Positions 1 through 7,110 of a DNA stretch of 7,110 nucleotides are shown here, one piece after another. The position numbers and the translations under genes are program-made. The first letter of the stretch is position 1, and the number at the start of each line of letters is the position of its first letter. The notes under the pieces were generated by a model that was not told the DNA's origin, did no database searches, and saw only the letters and a list, made by a program, of their open reading frames with translations. The stretch covers positions 1 to 7,110 of the forward strand of contig JAAZDZ010000191.1 in assembly GCA_012512545.1 (NCBI GenBank), given 5' to 3'. This stretch comes from Alcaligenaceae bacterium. Lineage in GTDB: Bacteria > Pseudomonadota > Gammaproteobacteria > Burkholderiales > Burkholderiaceae_B.

Positions 1-798
1 GGCCGCCAGGGCTATCGCTACGGCCATTCCACCGTCTACGACCACATGGCGCTGGACGGCCTGGAAGACGCCTATCAGCGCGGCACCGCCATGGGCGTGT
101 TCGCTGAAACCTGCGTTGATGAATACGGCTTCACCCGCGAACAGCAGGACGAATACGCACTGGAATCGCTGCGCCGCGCACGCACTGCCAGCGAAGACGG
201 CAGCTTCGACTGGGAAATCGCCCCCGTCACCATTGCCGGCCGCAAGGGCGACACCGTCGTCGACAAGGACGAAGCCCCCTTCAAGGCCATGCCTGAAAAA
301 ATCCCGACACTGCGCCCCGCCTTCAAAAAGGACGGCACGGTTACGGCTGCCAACGCATCATCCATCTCCGATGGCGCCTCCGCCATGGTGCTGATGCGCG
401 AATCCACCGCCAAGGAACTTGGCGCCACCCCGCTGGCCCGCATTGTCGGTCATACCCAGCACGCCCAGGAACCCGAGTGGTTCACCACGGCTCCGGTCGG
501 CGCCATGCAGAAGCTGCTGGATAAAACCGGCTGGAAGGTGGAAGACGTCGATCTCTTCGAGATCAACGAAGCGTTCGCGGTTGTCACCATGGCCGCCATG
601 AAAGATCTCAACCTGCCGCACGAAAAGGTCAACGTCCACGGCGGCGCCACTGCTCTGGGCCACCCGATCGGCGCTTCCGGCGCCCGCATCATGGCCACCC
701 TGGTCGGCGCCCTGCGCAAGACCGGCGGCAAACGCGGCATGGCCTCGCTGTGCATTGGTGGCGGCGAAGCCGTCGCTCTGGCCATTGAAATGGTCTAA
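1..798 (+). CDS. acetyl-CoA C-acetyltransferase / thiolase (5'-truncated)
   Basis: This is the last 265 codons of a thiolase; the frame is open from base 1, so the gene starts before the window. The enzyme makes or cleaves 3-ketoacyl-CoA, most likely acetoacetyl-CoA to and from two acetyl-CoA, in the cytosol. Visible family motifs are DHMxLDGLEDAY near the left edge, NEAFA (565-579), GGATALGHPIGASGA with the active-site His codon at 661-663, and CIGGGEA with the second active-site Cys at 751-753. The acylated N-terminal Cys lies outside the window. The C-terminus is complete and ends in TAA at 796-798. It is followed after 57 bp by mccB on the same strand. Thiolases often sit in leucine or fatty-acid catabolic clusters, where this one may handle acetoacetyl-CoA. 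Chain-length preference (biosynthetic acetoacetyl-CoA type or broader) cannot be read from this fragment. The family is certain; the exact substrate is inferred. Confidence 0.95.
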   Translation, partial: GRQGYRYGHSTVYDHMALDGLEDAYQRGTAMGVFAETCVDEYGFTREQQDEYALESLRRARTASEDGSFDWEIAPVTIAGRKGDTVVDKDEAPFKAMPEKIPTLRPAFKKDGTVTAANASSISDGASAMVLMRESTAKELGATPLARIVGHTQHAQEPEWFTTAPVGAMQKLLDKTGWKVEDVDLFEINEAFAVVTMAAMKDLNLPHEKVNVHGGATALGHPIGASGARIMATLVGALRKTGGKRGMASLCIGGGEAVALAIEMV

Positions 799-805
799 CC
801 CTCAA

Positions 806-833
806 AGGGGCGCCGTTCAAGGGCGGCGCCCTT
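806..833 (+). terminator. GC-rich hairpin between thiolase and mccB
   Basis: An 8-bp perfect stem, GGGCGCCG (808-815) with CGGCGCCC (824-831), closes an 8-nt loop. A G-T wobble (807/832) and an A-T pair (806/833) extend it. It begins 9 nt after the thiolase stop and ends 22 nt before the mccB start. What follows is TTCCCC rather than a T-run, so it is a poor classical Rho-independent terminator. It may instead be an attenuating, mRNA-processing or stabilising hairpin within a thiolase-mccB transcript. The hairpin itself is directly visible; its function is inferred. Confidence 0.5.
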
Positions 834-855
834 CCCCTAACCTTCAGGAAACGCA

Positions 856-2461
<1,606 letters not shown>

Positions 2462-2463
<2 letters not shown>

Positions 2464-2467
2464 GGAG
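2462..2467 (+). promoter_or_regulatory. ribosome-binding site of mccA overlapping the mccB stop
   Basis: AAGGAG at 2462-2467 is a strong Shine-Dalgarno sequence. It shares its first two bases with the TAA stop of mccB (2461-2463) and stands 5 nt before the GTG start of mccA at 2473. It fixes the GTG as the start. It also suggests translational coupling, so that the two carboxylase subunits are made in matched amounts; the coupling is inference. Confidence 0.8.
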
Positions 2468-2472
2468 CCACC

Positions 2473-4497
2473 GTGTTTGAAACCCTGTTGATTGCCAATC
2501 GCGGCGAGATCGCCTGCCGCGTCGCCGCCACGGCGCGCCGCATGGGGCTGCGCACCGTCGCAGTCTATTCCGATGCCGACGCCCATTCCCGCCATGTCGC
2601 CGCCTGCGATATCGCCGTCCATATCGGCGGCGCCGAACCACGCGAAAGCTATCTGCGCGCCGAGGCCATTCTCGCCGCCGCCAAACAGACCGGCGCCCAG
2701 GCCATTCACCCTGGTTACGGCTTCCTGTCCGAAAACGAAGCCTTCGCCCAAGCCTGCGCCGCTGCCGGCATCGCCTTTGTCGGCCCCCCCGCCAGCGCCA
2801 TTGCCGCCATGGGCAGCAAATCGGCCGCCAAGGCGCTGATGGAAAAAGCCGGGGTGCCGCTGGTGCCTGGCTATCACGGCGATAACCAAGACCCTGATTT
2901 TCTGCGCCAGCAGGCCAACGCCATCGGCTACCCCGTGCTCATCAAGGCCAGCGCGGGCGGCGGCGGCAAAGGCATGCGGGTGGTGAATTCCAGTGTCGAA
3001 TTCGATGAAGCCCTGGCTTCCTGCAAACGCGAGGCCGCCAGCAGCTTCGGCAATGATCACGTTCTGATCGAACGCTATCTGCTCAAGCCGCGCCACATTG
3101 AAATTCAGGTTTTCGCCGACAGCCTGGGCAATTATGTTCATCTGTTCGAGCGTGACTGCTCGGTGCAGCGCCGCCACCAGAAGGTCATCGAAGAAGCCCC
3201 CGCTCCCGGCATGACGGAAGAACGTCGCCAGGCCATGGGGGATGCCGCCATCGCCGCAGCCCGCGCCGTAGGTTACGTGGGCGCAGGCACGGTGGAATTC
3301 ATCGCCGAACCCGATGGCCGCTTCTATTTCATGGAAATGAATACCCGGCTGCAGGTGGAGCACCCCGTCACCGAAATGGTCACCGGCCAGGATCTGGTCG
3401 AATGGCAGCTGCGCGTTGCCGCAGGCGAAGCCCTGCCCGCCAGCCAGGAAGCACTGACGCTTTCGGGCCATTCCATGGAAACCCGCATCTACGCAGAAAA
3501 CCCCGATAAAGGCTTTCTGCCTTCCATCGGCACCCTGACGACCCTGGAGTTCCCCCCACACACGGAATTCGCCCTGGGCGATATCCGGGTGGACGGCGGC
3601 GTGCGCACCGGCGACACCATCACCCCGCATTACGACCCCATGATCGCCAAGCTCATCGTGCATGGGCGCGACCGTGATCAGGCGCGGGCCCGCATGCTGC
3701 AGGCACTGAGCGATATCCGTGTCGCGGGCCTGCAGACCAACATCGACTTCGTGCACCGCCTCATGGCGGATGAGGCGTTCGCCAAGGCCGACCTGGACAC
3801 CGGGCTGATAGAACGGCGCCACGACGCCCTGTTCCCCCCGGCAGACAACCTGCCCGATGCCGCGCTCGCGCTGGCCGCCGCCGCCCTCCTGCAATCGCAG
3901 GGCTATGCGGGTTCTGGCGGCAAGCAGGCTGCGCTGCCCGCCGACCCCTGGAGCGTGGCGGATGGCTGGCGGGCATCGGGCCTGCACCAGCGCGTCTTCA
4001 ATTTCCTGGATGCCGACGGCCAGCCTTTGGATGCGGAGCTGCAGTGCCGTAACGGCGAGTGGAGCCTGGCGCGCAATGGTGCCAGCCTGCCGCTGGAATG
4101 GAGCAGTATCGCTGCGCAGCCAGGACGCCAGCAACTGCGCATCCGTCTCGCAGGCCGCGACCACAACGGCGATGTGCTCATACAGGGCGAAACCCTCACC
4201 ATCTACAGCGGTGAAACATCACACACCCTGCGCCTGCACGACGCCGTTTCTCACGCCCAGGACGAAGGCGGCGACGCCGGCGGCAGCCTGACCGCCCCCA
4301 TGCCGGGCAAAATCATCTCCGTGGCCGTCAAGGCAGGCGACAGCGTGAAAAGCGGCGATGTTCTGCTGGTCATGGAAGCCATGAAAATGGAACACACCAT
4401 TTTCTCGCCCCGCGACGGCGTAGTAGAGGAAGTGTTCTACCAGCCAGGAGACCAAGTCACCGACGGCACCCAACTCATCGCCATCACTGACAGTTAA
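2473..4497 (+). CDS. mccA: 3-methylcrotonyl-CoA carboxylase, biotin-containing (alpha) subunit
   Basis: This 674-aa protein starts at GTG. It carries biotin carboxylase and the biotin carrier domain in one chain, and with MccB it forms the MCC holoenzyme. It uses ATP and bicarbonate to carboxylate its own biotin. Domains in order: biotin carboxylase N-domain (about 1-110, opening with LIANRGEIACR, then HPGYGFLSEN); ATP-grasp (about 115-320) with glycine loop KASAGGGGKGMR (158-169), HIEIQVFAD (from 208), ERDCSVQRRHQK (226-237) and EMNTRLQVEH (288-297), which holds the metal ligands and catalytic Arg; biotin carboxylase C-domain (about 335-445); a less conserved linker/BT region (about 450-595); and a biotinyl domain at the end. 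The biotin site is EAMKM, with biotinyl-Lys at residue 638, about 35 residues from the C-terminus as usual. All catalytic motifs are intact. The related LiuD, propionyl-CoA and geranyl-CoA carboxylase alpha chains look alike; the adjoining mccB decides the call. Confidence 0.95.
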   Translation: MFETLLIANRGEIACRVAATARRMGLRTVAVYSDADAHSRHVAACDIAVHIGGAEPRESYLRAEAILAAAKQTGAQAIHPGYGFLSENEAFAQACAAAGIAFVGPPASAIAAMGSKSAAKALMEKAGVPLVPGYHGDNQDPDFLRQQANAIGYPVLIKASAGGGGKGMRVVNSSVEFDEALASCKREAASSFGNDHVLIERYLLKPRHIEIQVFADSLGNYVHLFERDCSVQRRHQKVIEEAPAPGMTEERRQAMGDAAIAAARAVGYVGAGTVEFIAEPDGRFYFMEMNTRLQVEHPVTEMVTGQDLVEWQLRVAAGEALPASQEALTLSGHSMETRIYAENPDKGFLPSIGTLTTLEFPPHTEFALGDIRVDGGVRTGDTITPHYDPMIAKLIVHGRDRDQARARMLQALSDIRVAGLQTNIDFVHRLMADEAFAKADLDTGLIERRHDALFPPADNLPDAALALAAAALLQSQGYAGSGGKQAALPADPWSVADGWRASGLHQRVFNFLDADGQPLDAELQCRNGEWSLARNGASLPLEWSSIAAQPGRQQLRIRLAGRDHNGDVLIQGETLTIYSGETSHTLRLHDAVSHAQDEGGDAGGSLTAPMPGKIISVAVKAGDSVKSGDVLLVMEAMKMEHTIFSPRDGVVEEVFYQPGDQVTDGTQLIAITDS

Positions 4498-4500
4498 AAA

Positions 4501-4595
4501 TAGAGGCGCGGCGAAGCGGGACGAGATTCCAGGCACAAACCACAGCAATAGTTCTACTATCGCAAGGTTTCGCAACGAAGCAGATCGCCCGCTTT
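4501..4595. repeat. structured intergenic repeat, copy 1 (degenerate right arm)
   Basis: This is the first of two tandem copies of a roughly 100-bp element, starting 3 bp after the mccA stop. By hand alignment, bases 4501-4591 match 4608-4698 at 79 of 91 positions without gaps, and 4536-4560 is identical to 4643-4667 (25 bp). It can fold: GCAATAGT (4545-4552) pairs with ACTATCGC (4556-4563) around a TCT loop with one A-C mismatch. AAACC (4537-4541) pairs with GGTTT (4566-4570). The outer arm AAGCGGG (4514-4520) pairs with CCCGCTT (4588-4594), beyond which the right arm has decayed. It lies between convergent genes, as REP/MITE-like elements often do. No family name is recognised. Confidence 0.85.
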
Positions 4596-4607
4596 CATCA
4601 ACGCAAC

Positions 4608-4712
4608 TAGAGGCGCTGCGGATCGGGATGAGATACGAGGCGCAAACCACAGCAATAGTTCTACTATTGCGAGGATTTGCAACGAAGTAGATCGCCCGAT
4701 CCGCAGCGCCTC
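4608..4712. repeat. structured intergenic repeat, copy 2, with perfect 18-bp terminal inverted repeat
   Basis: The second copy is offset by 107 bp from the first. Its outer arms are a perfect 18-bp inverted repeat: 4610-4627 (GAGGCGCTGCGGATCGGG) and 4695-4712 (its exact reverse complement), enclosing 67 bp. Inside, GCAAACC (4642-4648) pairs with GG-TTTGC (4673-4680) across a bulged A at 4675. At the top, GCAATAGT (4652-4659) pairs perfectly with ACTATTGC (4663-4670) around a TCT loop. The right arm overlaps the stop codon of the minus-strand aldolase gene (4711-4713). It could serve as a two-way transcription terminator between the convergent genes, but neither side has a clear T-run. The structure is seen directly; the role is inferred. 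Confidence 0.9.
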
Positions 4713-5850
4713 AGCGGGAAAGGCCGCGTGCGGCGACGGGCCAGACCACCTCCACCACACCGTGGCGCACTGCCACCAGCTTGTCATGCAGATTGAAGGT
4801 GGGATCGCAATGGCCGGGGATCAGCAGCAGGCGCTCGCCCAGGGCGGGGCGTCTGCGCGGGTCTTCGGCTATCAGAATGCAGTGTTCGTCGTTCAGGGCG
4901 GTACAGCGCAGACCTTCGCGCCCCACCACCTGAGGCAGACCGCTTTCCGCCGAGGTGGATTTCAGGCCGACATCAAGCACAGCGCGTTCGGGCGTTGGCG
5001 TGCTGATGACCGTACCTTGCAGAAACAGGGCATGCCGCAGCGCCATGACCTCACCCCATTCCATGACGCCGTAATCGCCGTCCATGAAGGCATAGCTGCC
5101 GGGCTGCACTTCGGTGAATACGCCCGAAGCGGCATCAAACCCCGCCGTGCCCGTGCCCCCGCCCGAAACAACTTCGCAGGCGAAGCCCGCCTGCCTGAGC
5201 GCATCCACATAACCCGCCGTGGCCTTGATGCCTTTTTCGGCGGCGCGCTGGCGCTGTTCAAAGGAACGTTTGTGCTGGATGCCGCCGTGATAAGCCTGAA
5301 TACCCGCAAACCGCACATTGGGCAGGCGGGCGACCTGATCGGCCAGCGCCACAGCCTGATCGTGCGACTGCACGCCACAGCGTTTCTGGCCGATATCGAC
5401 TTCCACCAGCACATCCACAAAGCTTTGCCGGGCATCCAGGGCCGCCGAAAGGGCTTTCAGGGCTTCCGGGTGATCGACACAGACAGTGAAACGCGCCTGG
5501 GCCGCCATACGCGCCAGCAGTTCAAGCTTCTGACGCCCGACCACTTCGTTGCTGATGAGAATGTCAGTAATACCGGCCTGTAAGAACGGCCAGGCTTCCG
5601 TCACCTTCTGGCAGCAGATGCCCTGGGCGCCCAAAGCCACCTGACGCAAAGCGATTTCAGGGCATTTATGCGCCTTGCCGTGCGGCCGCAAGGCGACGCC
5701 ATGCAATTCCGCCAGCGACTGCATGCCGCGCAGGTTGTGTTCGAATGCGTCGAGGTCGAGAACCAATGCCGGGGTGTCAATGTCTTCGAGGCGGTCTCCC
5801 ACGCGCGCAATATCCTGAAGCGGGAGGCTTGCAGTTGGTGTTGTAGCCAT
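4711..5850 (-). CDS. dta: DSD1-family PLP enzyme, D-threonine aldolase-like
   Basis: This 379-aa fold-type III PLP enzyme has an alanine-racemase-like N-terminal barrel and a C-terminal metal-binding domain. D-threonine aldolases cleave D-threonine and other D-beta-hydroxy amino acids to glycine plus an aldehyde, using PLP and a divalent metal such as Mn2+. Visible motifs are DTPALVLDLDAFEHN near the N-terminus; RPHGKAHKCPEIALRQ with the PLP lysine at K59; QAYHGGIQH; SGGGTGTAGFDAASGVFTEVQPGSYAFMD (split here at residues SGGGTG and FTEVQPGSYAFMD as the phosphate-binding and core parts); and PGHCDPTFNLHD, where H347 and D349 match the metal ligands known for Alcaligenes D-threonine aldolase. 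Asp rather than Cys at 349 argues against a zinc D-serine dehydratase. D-3-hydroxyaspartate aldolase remains possible. The ATG at 5850 is chosen over an in-frame TTG at 5865: it has GAGGGA upstream, and it gives K59/H347/D349 numbering equal to the characterised enzyme. The gene is convergent with mccA and divergent from smg. No signal peptide is seen, so it is presumably cytosolic. Confidence 0.88.
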   Translation of the reverse strand: MATTPTASLPLQDIARVGDRLEDIDTPALVLDLDAFEHNLRGMQSLAELHGVALRPHGKAHKCPEIALRQVALGAQGICCQKVTEAWPFLQAGITDILISNEVVGRQKLELLARMAAQARFTVCVDHPEALKALSAALDARQSFVDVLVEVDIGQKRCGVQSHDQAVALADQVARLPNVRFAGIQAYHGGIQHKRSFEQRQRAAEKGIKATAGYVDALRQAGFACEVVSGGGTGTAGFDAASGVFTEVQPGSYAFMDGDYGVMEWGEVMALRHALFLQGTVISTPTPERAVLDVGLKSTSAESGLPQVVGREGLRCTALNDEHCILIAEDPRRRPALGERLLLIPGHCDPTFNLHDKLVAVRHGVVEVVWPVAARGLSR

Positions 5851-5854
5851 GAAT

Positions 5855-5860
5855 TCCCTC
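5855..5860 (-). promoter_or_regulatory. ribosome-binding site deciding the aldolase start
   Basis: On the minus strand GAGGGA lies 4 nt before the ATG whose first base is 5850. The alternative TTG at 5865, which would add five residues (MAREF), has only A/T-rich sequence and no Shine-Dalgarno match upstream. The ATG start is therefore preferred. Confidence 0.6.
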
Positions 5861-5873
5861 GCCAATATCCAAT

Positions 5874-5902
5874 TTGCCCAGCCGCCCGAAACAGCGTAAA
5901 GT
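5874..5902 (+). promoter_or_regulatory. possible sigma70 promoter for smg
   Basis: TTGCCC (5874-5879) and TAAAGT (5897-5902) are separated by 17 bp. Each matches 4 of 6 bases of the sigma70 -35 and -10 consensus. The position, about 80 bp upstream of smg in the divergent intergenic gap, is sensible. The boxes are weak and the call rests on spacing; no experimental support is available. Confidence 0.3.
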
Positions 5903-5982
5903 CAGGACGACTGACCTGCCATTATTCAAACGGTGGGTTGACTGTTCCACTCATGACACGCTCCCGGAATCCGGAACGCGCT

Positions 5983-6441
5983 ATGTACGACATCCTGGTT
6001 TACCTGTTCGAAAACTACTATACACCGCAGGCTTGCCCCAAAGCCGATGTCCTGGCCCATAAACTGGCCGCCGTCGGCTTCGAGCACGACGACATCGACG
6101 AAGCCCTGGGCTGGCTGCACGGCCTGGCGCAAAGCTCCGAACGCTTTGCGCCCGTCGAGCTCTCCTCCAGCACCAGCCTGCGCGCCTACACCAACGAGGA
6201 ATACCACTCGCTGGGCAGCGAAGCCATCGGCTTCATCACTTTTCTGGAAAACTCCGGCGTCCTGCGCCCCGCCTTGCGTGAAATTCTCATCGAACGCGCC
6301 CAGGCCACCGACGAATCCCCCGTTTCCCTCGACAGAATGCGCATCATCGCTCTCATGGTGCTCTGGAGCCAGGAAACCGAGGTCGATCACCTGCTTCTCG
6401 AAGAACTTCTGAACGGCGAGCAATCCGGCCTGTCACACTAA
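5983..6441 (+). CDS. smg: Smg family protein (DUF494), function unknown
   Basis: This 152-aa protein is close to the usual Smg length (about 155-160). Recognisable features are the start [13 protein letters not shown], the middle [19 protein letters not shown], and [15 protein letters not shown] near the C-terminus. It looks soluble, acidic and mostly helical, with no signal peptide or clear membrane segment. The biochemical role is unknown; in many proteobacteria smg lies beside dprA and topA, but neither is visible next to it here. The ATG at 5983 gives the standard N-terminus and has a weak GGAA at 5973-5976, 6 nt upstream. An in-frame ATG at 5953 would add ten residues (MTRSRNPERA) that the family normally lacks. 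The frame stays open much further upstream, but that part only overlaps the opposing aldolase gene. It is divergently arranged from that gene and followed by gluQ after 73 bp on the same strand. Confidence 0.92.
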   Translation: MYDILVYLFENYYTPQACPKADVLAHKLAAVGFEHDDIDEALGWLHGLAQSSERFAPVELSSSTSLRAYTNEEYHSLGSEAIGFITFLENSGVLRPALREILIERAQATDESPVSLDRMRIIALMVLWSQETEVDHLLLEELLNGEQSGLSH

Positions 6442-6454
6442 GGATGTTCTGAAT

Positions 6455-6493
6455 AACCCGAACGGTAAGCCTGCGTCCCGAATCGGTTTTTTT
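6455..6493 (+). terminator. weak possible Rho-independent terminator after smg
   Basis: A run of seven T (6487-6493) follows a short stem: CCGA (6458-6461) pairs with TCGG (6483-6486), and AA (6455-6456) pairs with the first two Ts around a bulged C. The loop is 21 nt and contains a small inner CGG/CCG pairing (6463-6465 with 6478-6480). The T-run in otherwise GC-rich DNA is the main argument. The stem is weak, so smg and gluQ may still be read together. Confidence 0.3.
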
Positions 6494-6514
6494 CCAGGCT
6501 TTCCCGCGCCAACC

Positions 6515-7110
6515 ATGGCTAGAAACACCAGCGGCTACCGGGGGCGTTTCGCTCCCAGCCCCAGCGGCCCTTTACACAACGGCTCCCTGCTCGCCGCCAT
6601 GGCGAGCTATCTGGATGCCCGCGCCCACGGCGGGCAATGGCTGTTGCGCATCGAAGATATCGACACCCCTCGCGTCGTCACGGGGGCCGACACTTTCATC
6701 ATGCGGCAGTTGCAGGCCCTGGGCATGCACTGGGATGCGCCCCCCGTATGGCAGTCGCAGCGCCTGCCGCTGTATCAGAAAGCATTCCAACGCCTGCAAG
6801 CCCAGGGATGCGTCTACGGCTGCGCCTGCACGCGCCGCATGCTGGACAGCGGCCCCTACCCTGGAACCTGCCGCAACGGCCTGCCAGCGGGCCAGCAGGC
6901 GCGTTCCTGGCGCCTGCTGGTGCCGGAAGGCACTGAATATTTCACCGACCGCTGGCAGGGGCCGCAATCGCAGGATATCGCCCGCGAGACCGGAGACTTC
7001 ATTCTGCGGCGCGCCGACGGCCTGTGGGCCTACCAGTTTGTCGTCGTAGTGGACGACGGCCAGCAAGGCATCAGCCACATTGTGCGCGGCACTGATCTGC
7101 TGGATTCCAC
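6515..7110 (+). CDS. gluQ: glutamyl-Q tRNA(Asp) synthetase (3'-truncated by window end)
   Basis: This open frame runs from ATG at 6515 off the right edge, giving 198 codons plus two bases of an expected roughly 300-codon gene. GluQ (YadB) is a short paralogue of the glutamyl-tRNA synthetase catalytic core. It activates glutamate and attaches it to the queuosine base at the wobble position of tRNA(Asp), not to the tRNA 3' end. Visible features are [15 protein letters not shown], with HNGS (21-24) as the HIGH-type ATP motif; [11 protein letters not shown] (43-53); the zinc site C103-x-C105 ... Y115-x3-C119; and [20 protein letters not shown] near the edge. The N-terminus matches the family start well, so the ATG is right, although no good Shine-Dalgarno sequence precedes it. 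The tRNA anticodon-binding domain of full GluRS is absent in this family; the part that would show this lies outside the window. It follows smg on the same strand. Confidence 0.95.
   Translation, partial: MARNTSGYRGRFAPSPSGPLHNGSLLAAMASYLDARAHGGQWLLRIEDIDTPRVVTGADTFIMRQLQALGMHWDAPPVWQSQRLPLYQKAFQRLQAQGCVYGCACTRRMLDSGPYPGTCRNGLPAGQQARSWRLLVPEGTEYFTDRWQGPQSQDIARETGDFILRRADGLWAYQFVVVVDDGQQGISHIVRGTDLLDS

Noticed and set aside
4501..4712. CRISPR array.
   Set aside because: There are only two copies, each about 100 bp, with nested hairpins and no short spacer pattern or cas gene.
4219..4787. Two overlapping minus-strand open frames (4219-4650 and 4557-4787) that both contain the peptide LAIVELLLWF.
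   Set aside because: The shared peptide is only the translation of the duplicated repeat core, and the two copies lie in different frames (offset 107 bp). Differences between copies include several amino-acid changes (R/Q, N/I, V/A, G/R, F/S), so there is no sign of protein-level selection.
4762..5583. A 273-codon plus-strand open frame opposite the aldolase gene.
   Set aside because: It is the antisense shadow of a well-supported enzyme gene, with no ribosome-binding site or known motif seen.
5668..5982. In-frame extension of smg by 105 codons to an upstream ATG.
   Set aside because: The added stretch overlaps the opposing aldolase gene, is not like Smg, and the family normally begins at the [10 protein letters not shown] position.
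5926..6423. A minus-strand open frame of 165 codons opposite smg.
   Set aside because: It is a mirror-frame shadow of smg and shows no independent motif.
6572..7078. Open frames on the minus strand and in the other plus frames within the last 540 bp.
   Set aside because: They overlap the clear gluQ reading frame, which has the ATP, zinc-site and substrate motifs; gluQ lacks a stop only because the window ends.

Overview
The window looks like chromosomal DNA of a high-GC betaproteobacterium. The best guess is Alcaligenaceae/Burkholderiales (Bordetella, Achromobacter or Pusillimonas-like). This rests on remembered resemblance of the proteins (a thiolase-mccB-mccA order, an Alcaligenes-type D-threonine aldolase, Smg and GluQ) and on the codon use, not on a database search. 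Almost all of it is ordinary, intact metabolic and housekeeping coding sequence.

Layout. (1) Positions 1-4497, plus strand: an acyl-CoA/leucine-degradation cluster. It holds the 3' part of a thiolase, then mccB (carboxyltransferase subunit) and mccA (biotin carboxylase/biotin carrier subunit) of 3-methylcrotonyl-CoA carboxylase. A GC-rich hairpin lies in the 57-bp gap between the thiolase and mccB. mccB and mccA are 9 bp apart, and the mccA ribosome-binding site overlaps the mccB stop codon. (2) Positions 4498-4710: the only notable non-coding stretch. It holds two tandem copies, offset by 107 bp, of a roughly 100-bp structured repeat. The copies share a 25-bp identical core, an apical hairpin and outer arms; in the second copy the arms are a perfect 18-bp inverted repeat. 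(3) Positions 4711-5850, minus strand: a DSD1-family PLP enzyme very like D-threonine aldolase, convergent with mccA. (4) Positions 5851-5982: a short divergent intergenic region. (5) Positions 5983-6441, plus strand: smg (DUF494). (6) From 6515 to the window end, plus strand: gluQ, glutamyl-queuosine tRNA(Asp) synthetase, cut by the window edge.

How the genes work together. MccA carboxylates its own biotin with bicarbonate and ATP, and MccB passes the carboxyl to 3-methylcrotonyl-CoA in leucine breakdown. Later steps of that pathway give acetoacetate and acetyl-CoA, and the thiolase could supply or remove acetoacetyl-CoA. The 3-methylglutaconyl-CoA hydratase and HMG-CoA lyase genes are not seen downstream. 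The D-threonine aldolase, smg and gluQ are unrelated neighbours.

The most interesting signal is the repeat pair at 4501-4712. Between the two copies, the outer arm differs in sequence but keeps its pairing at two covarying base pairs. That argues for selection on a folded DNA or RNA structure, or for a mobile REP/MITE-like family. No new defence, CRISPR or mobile-gene system is visible.
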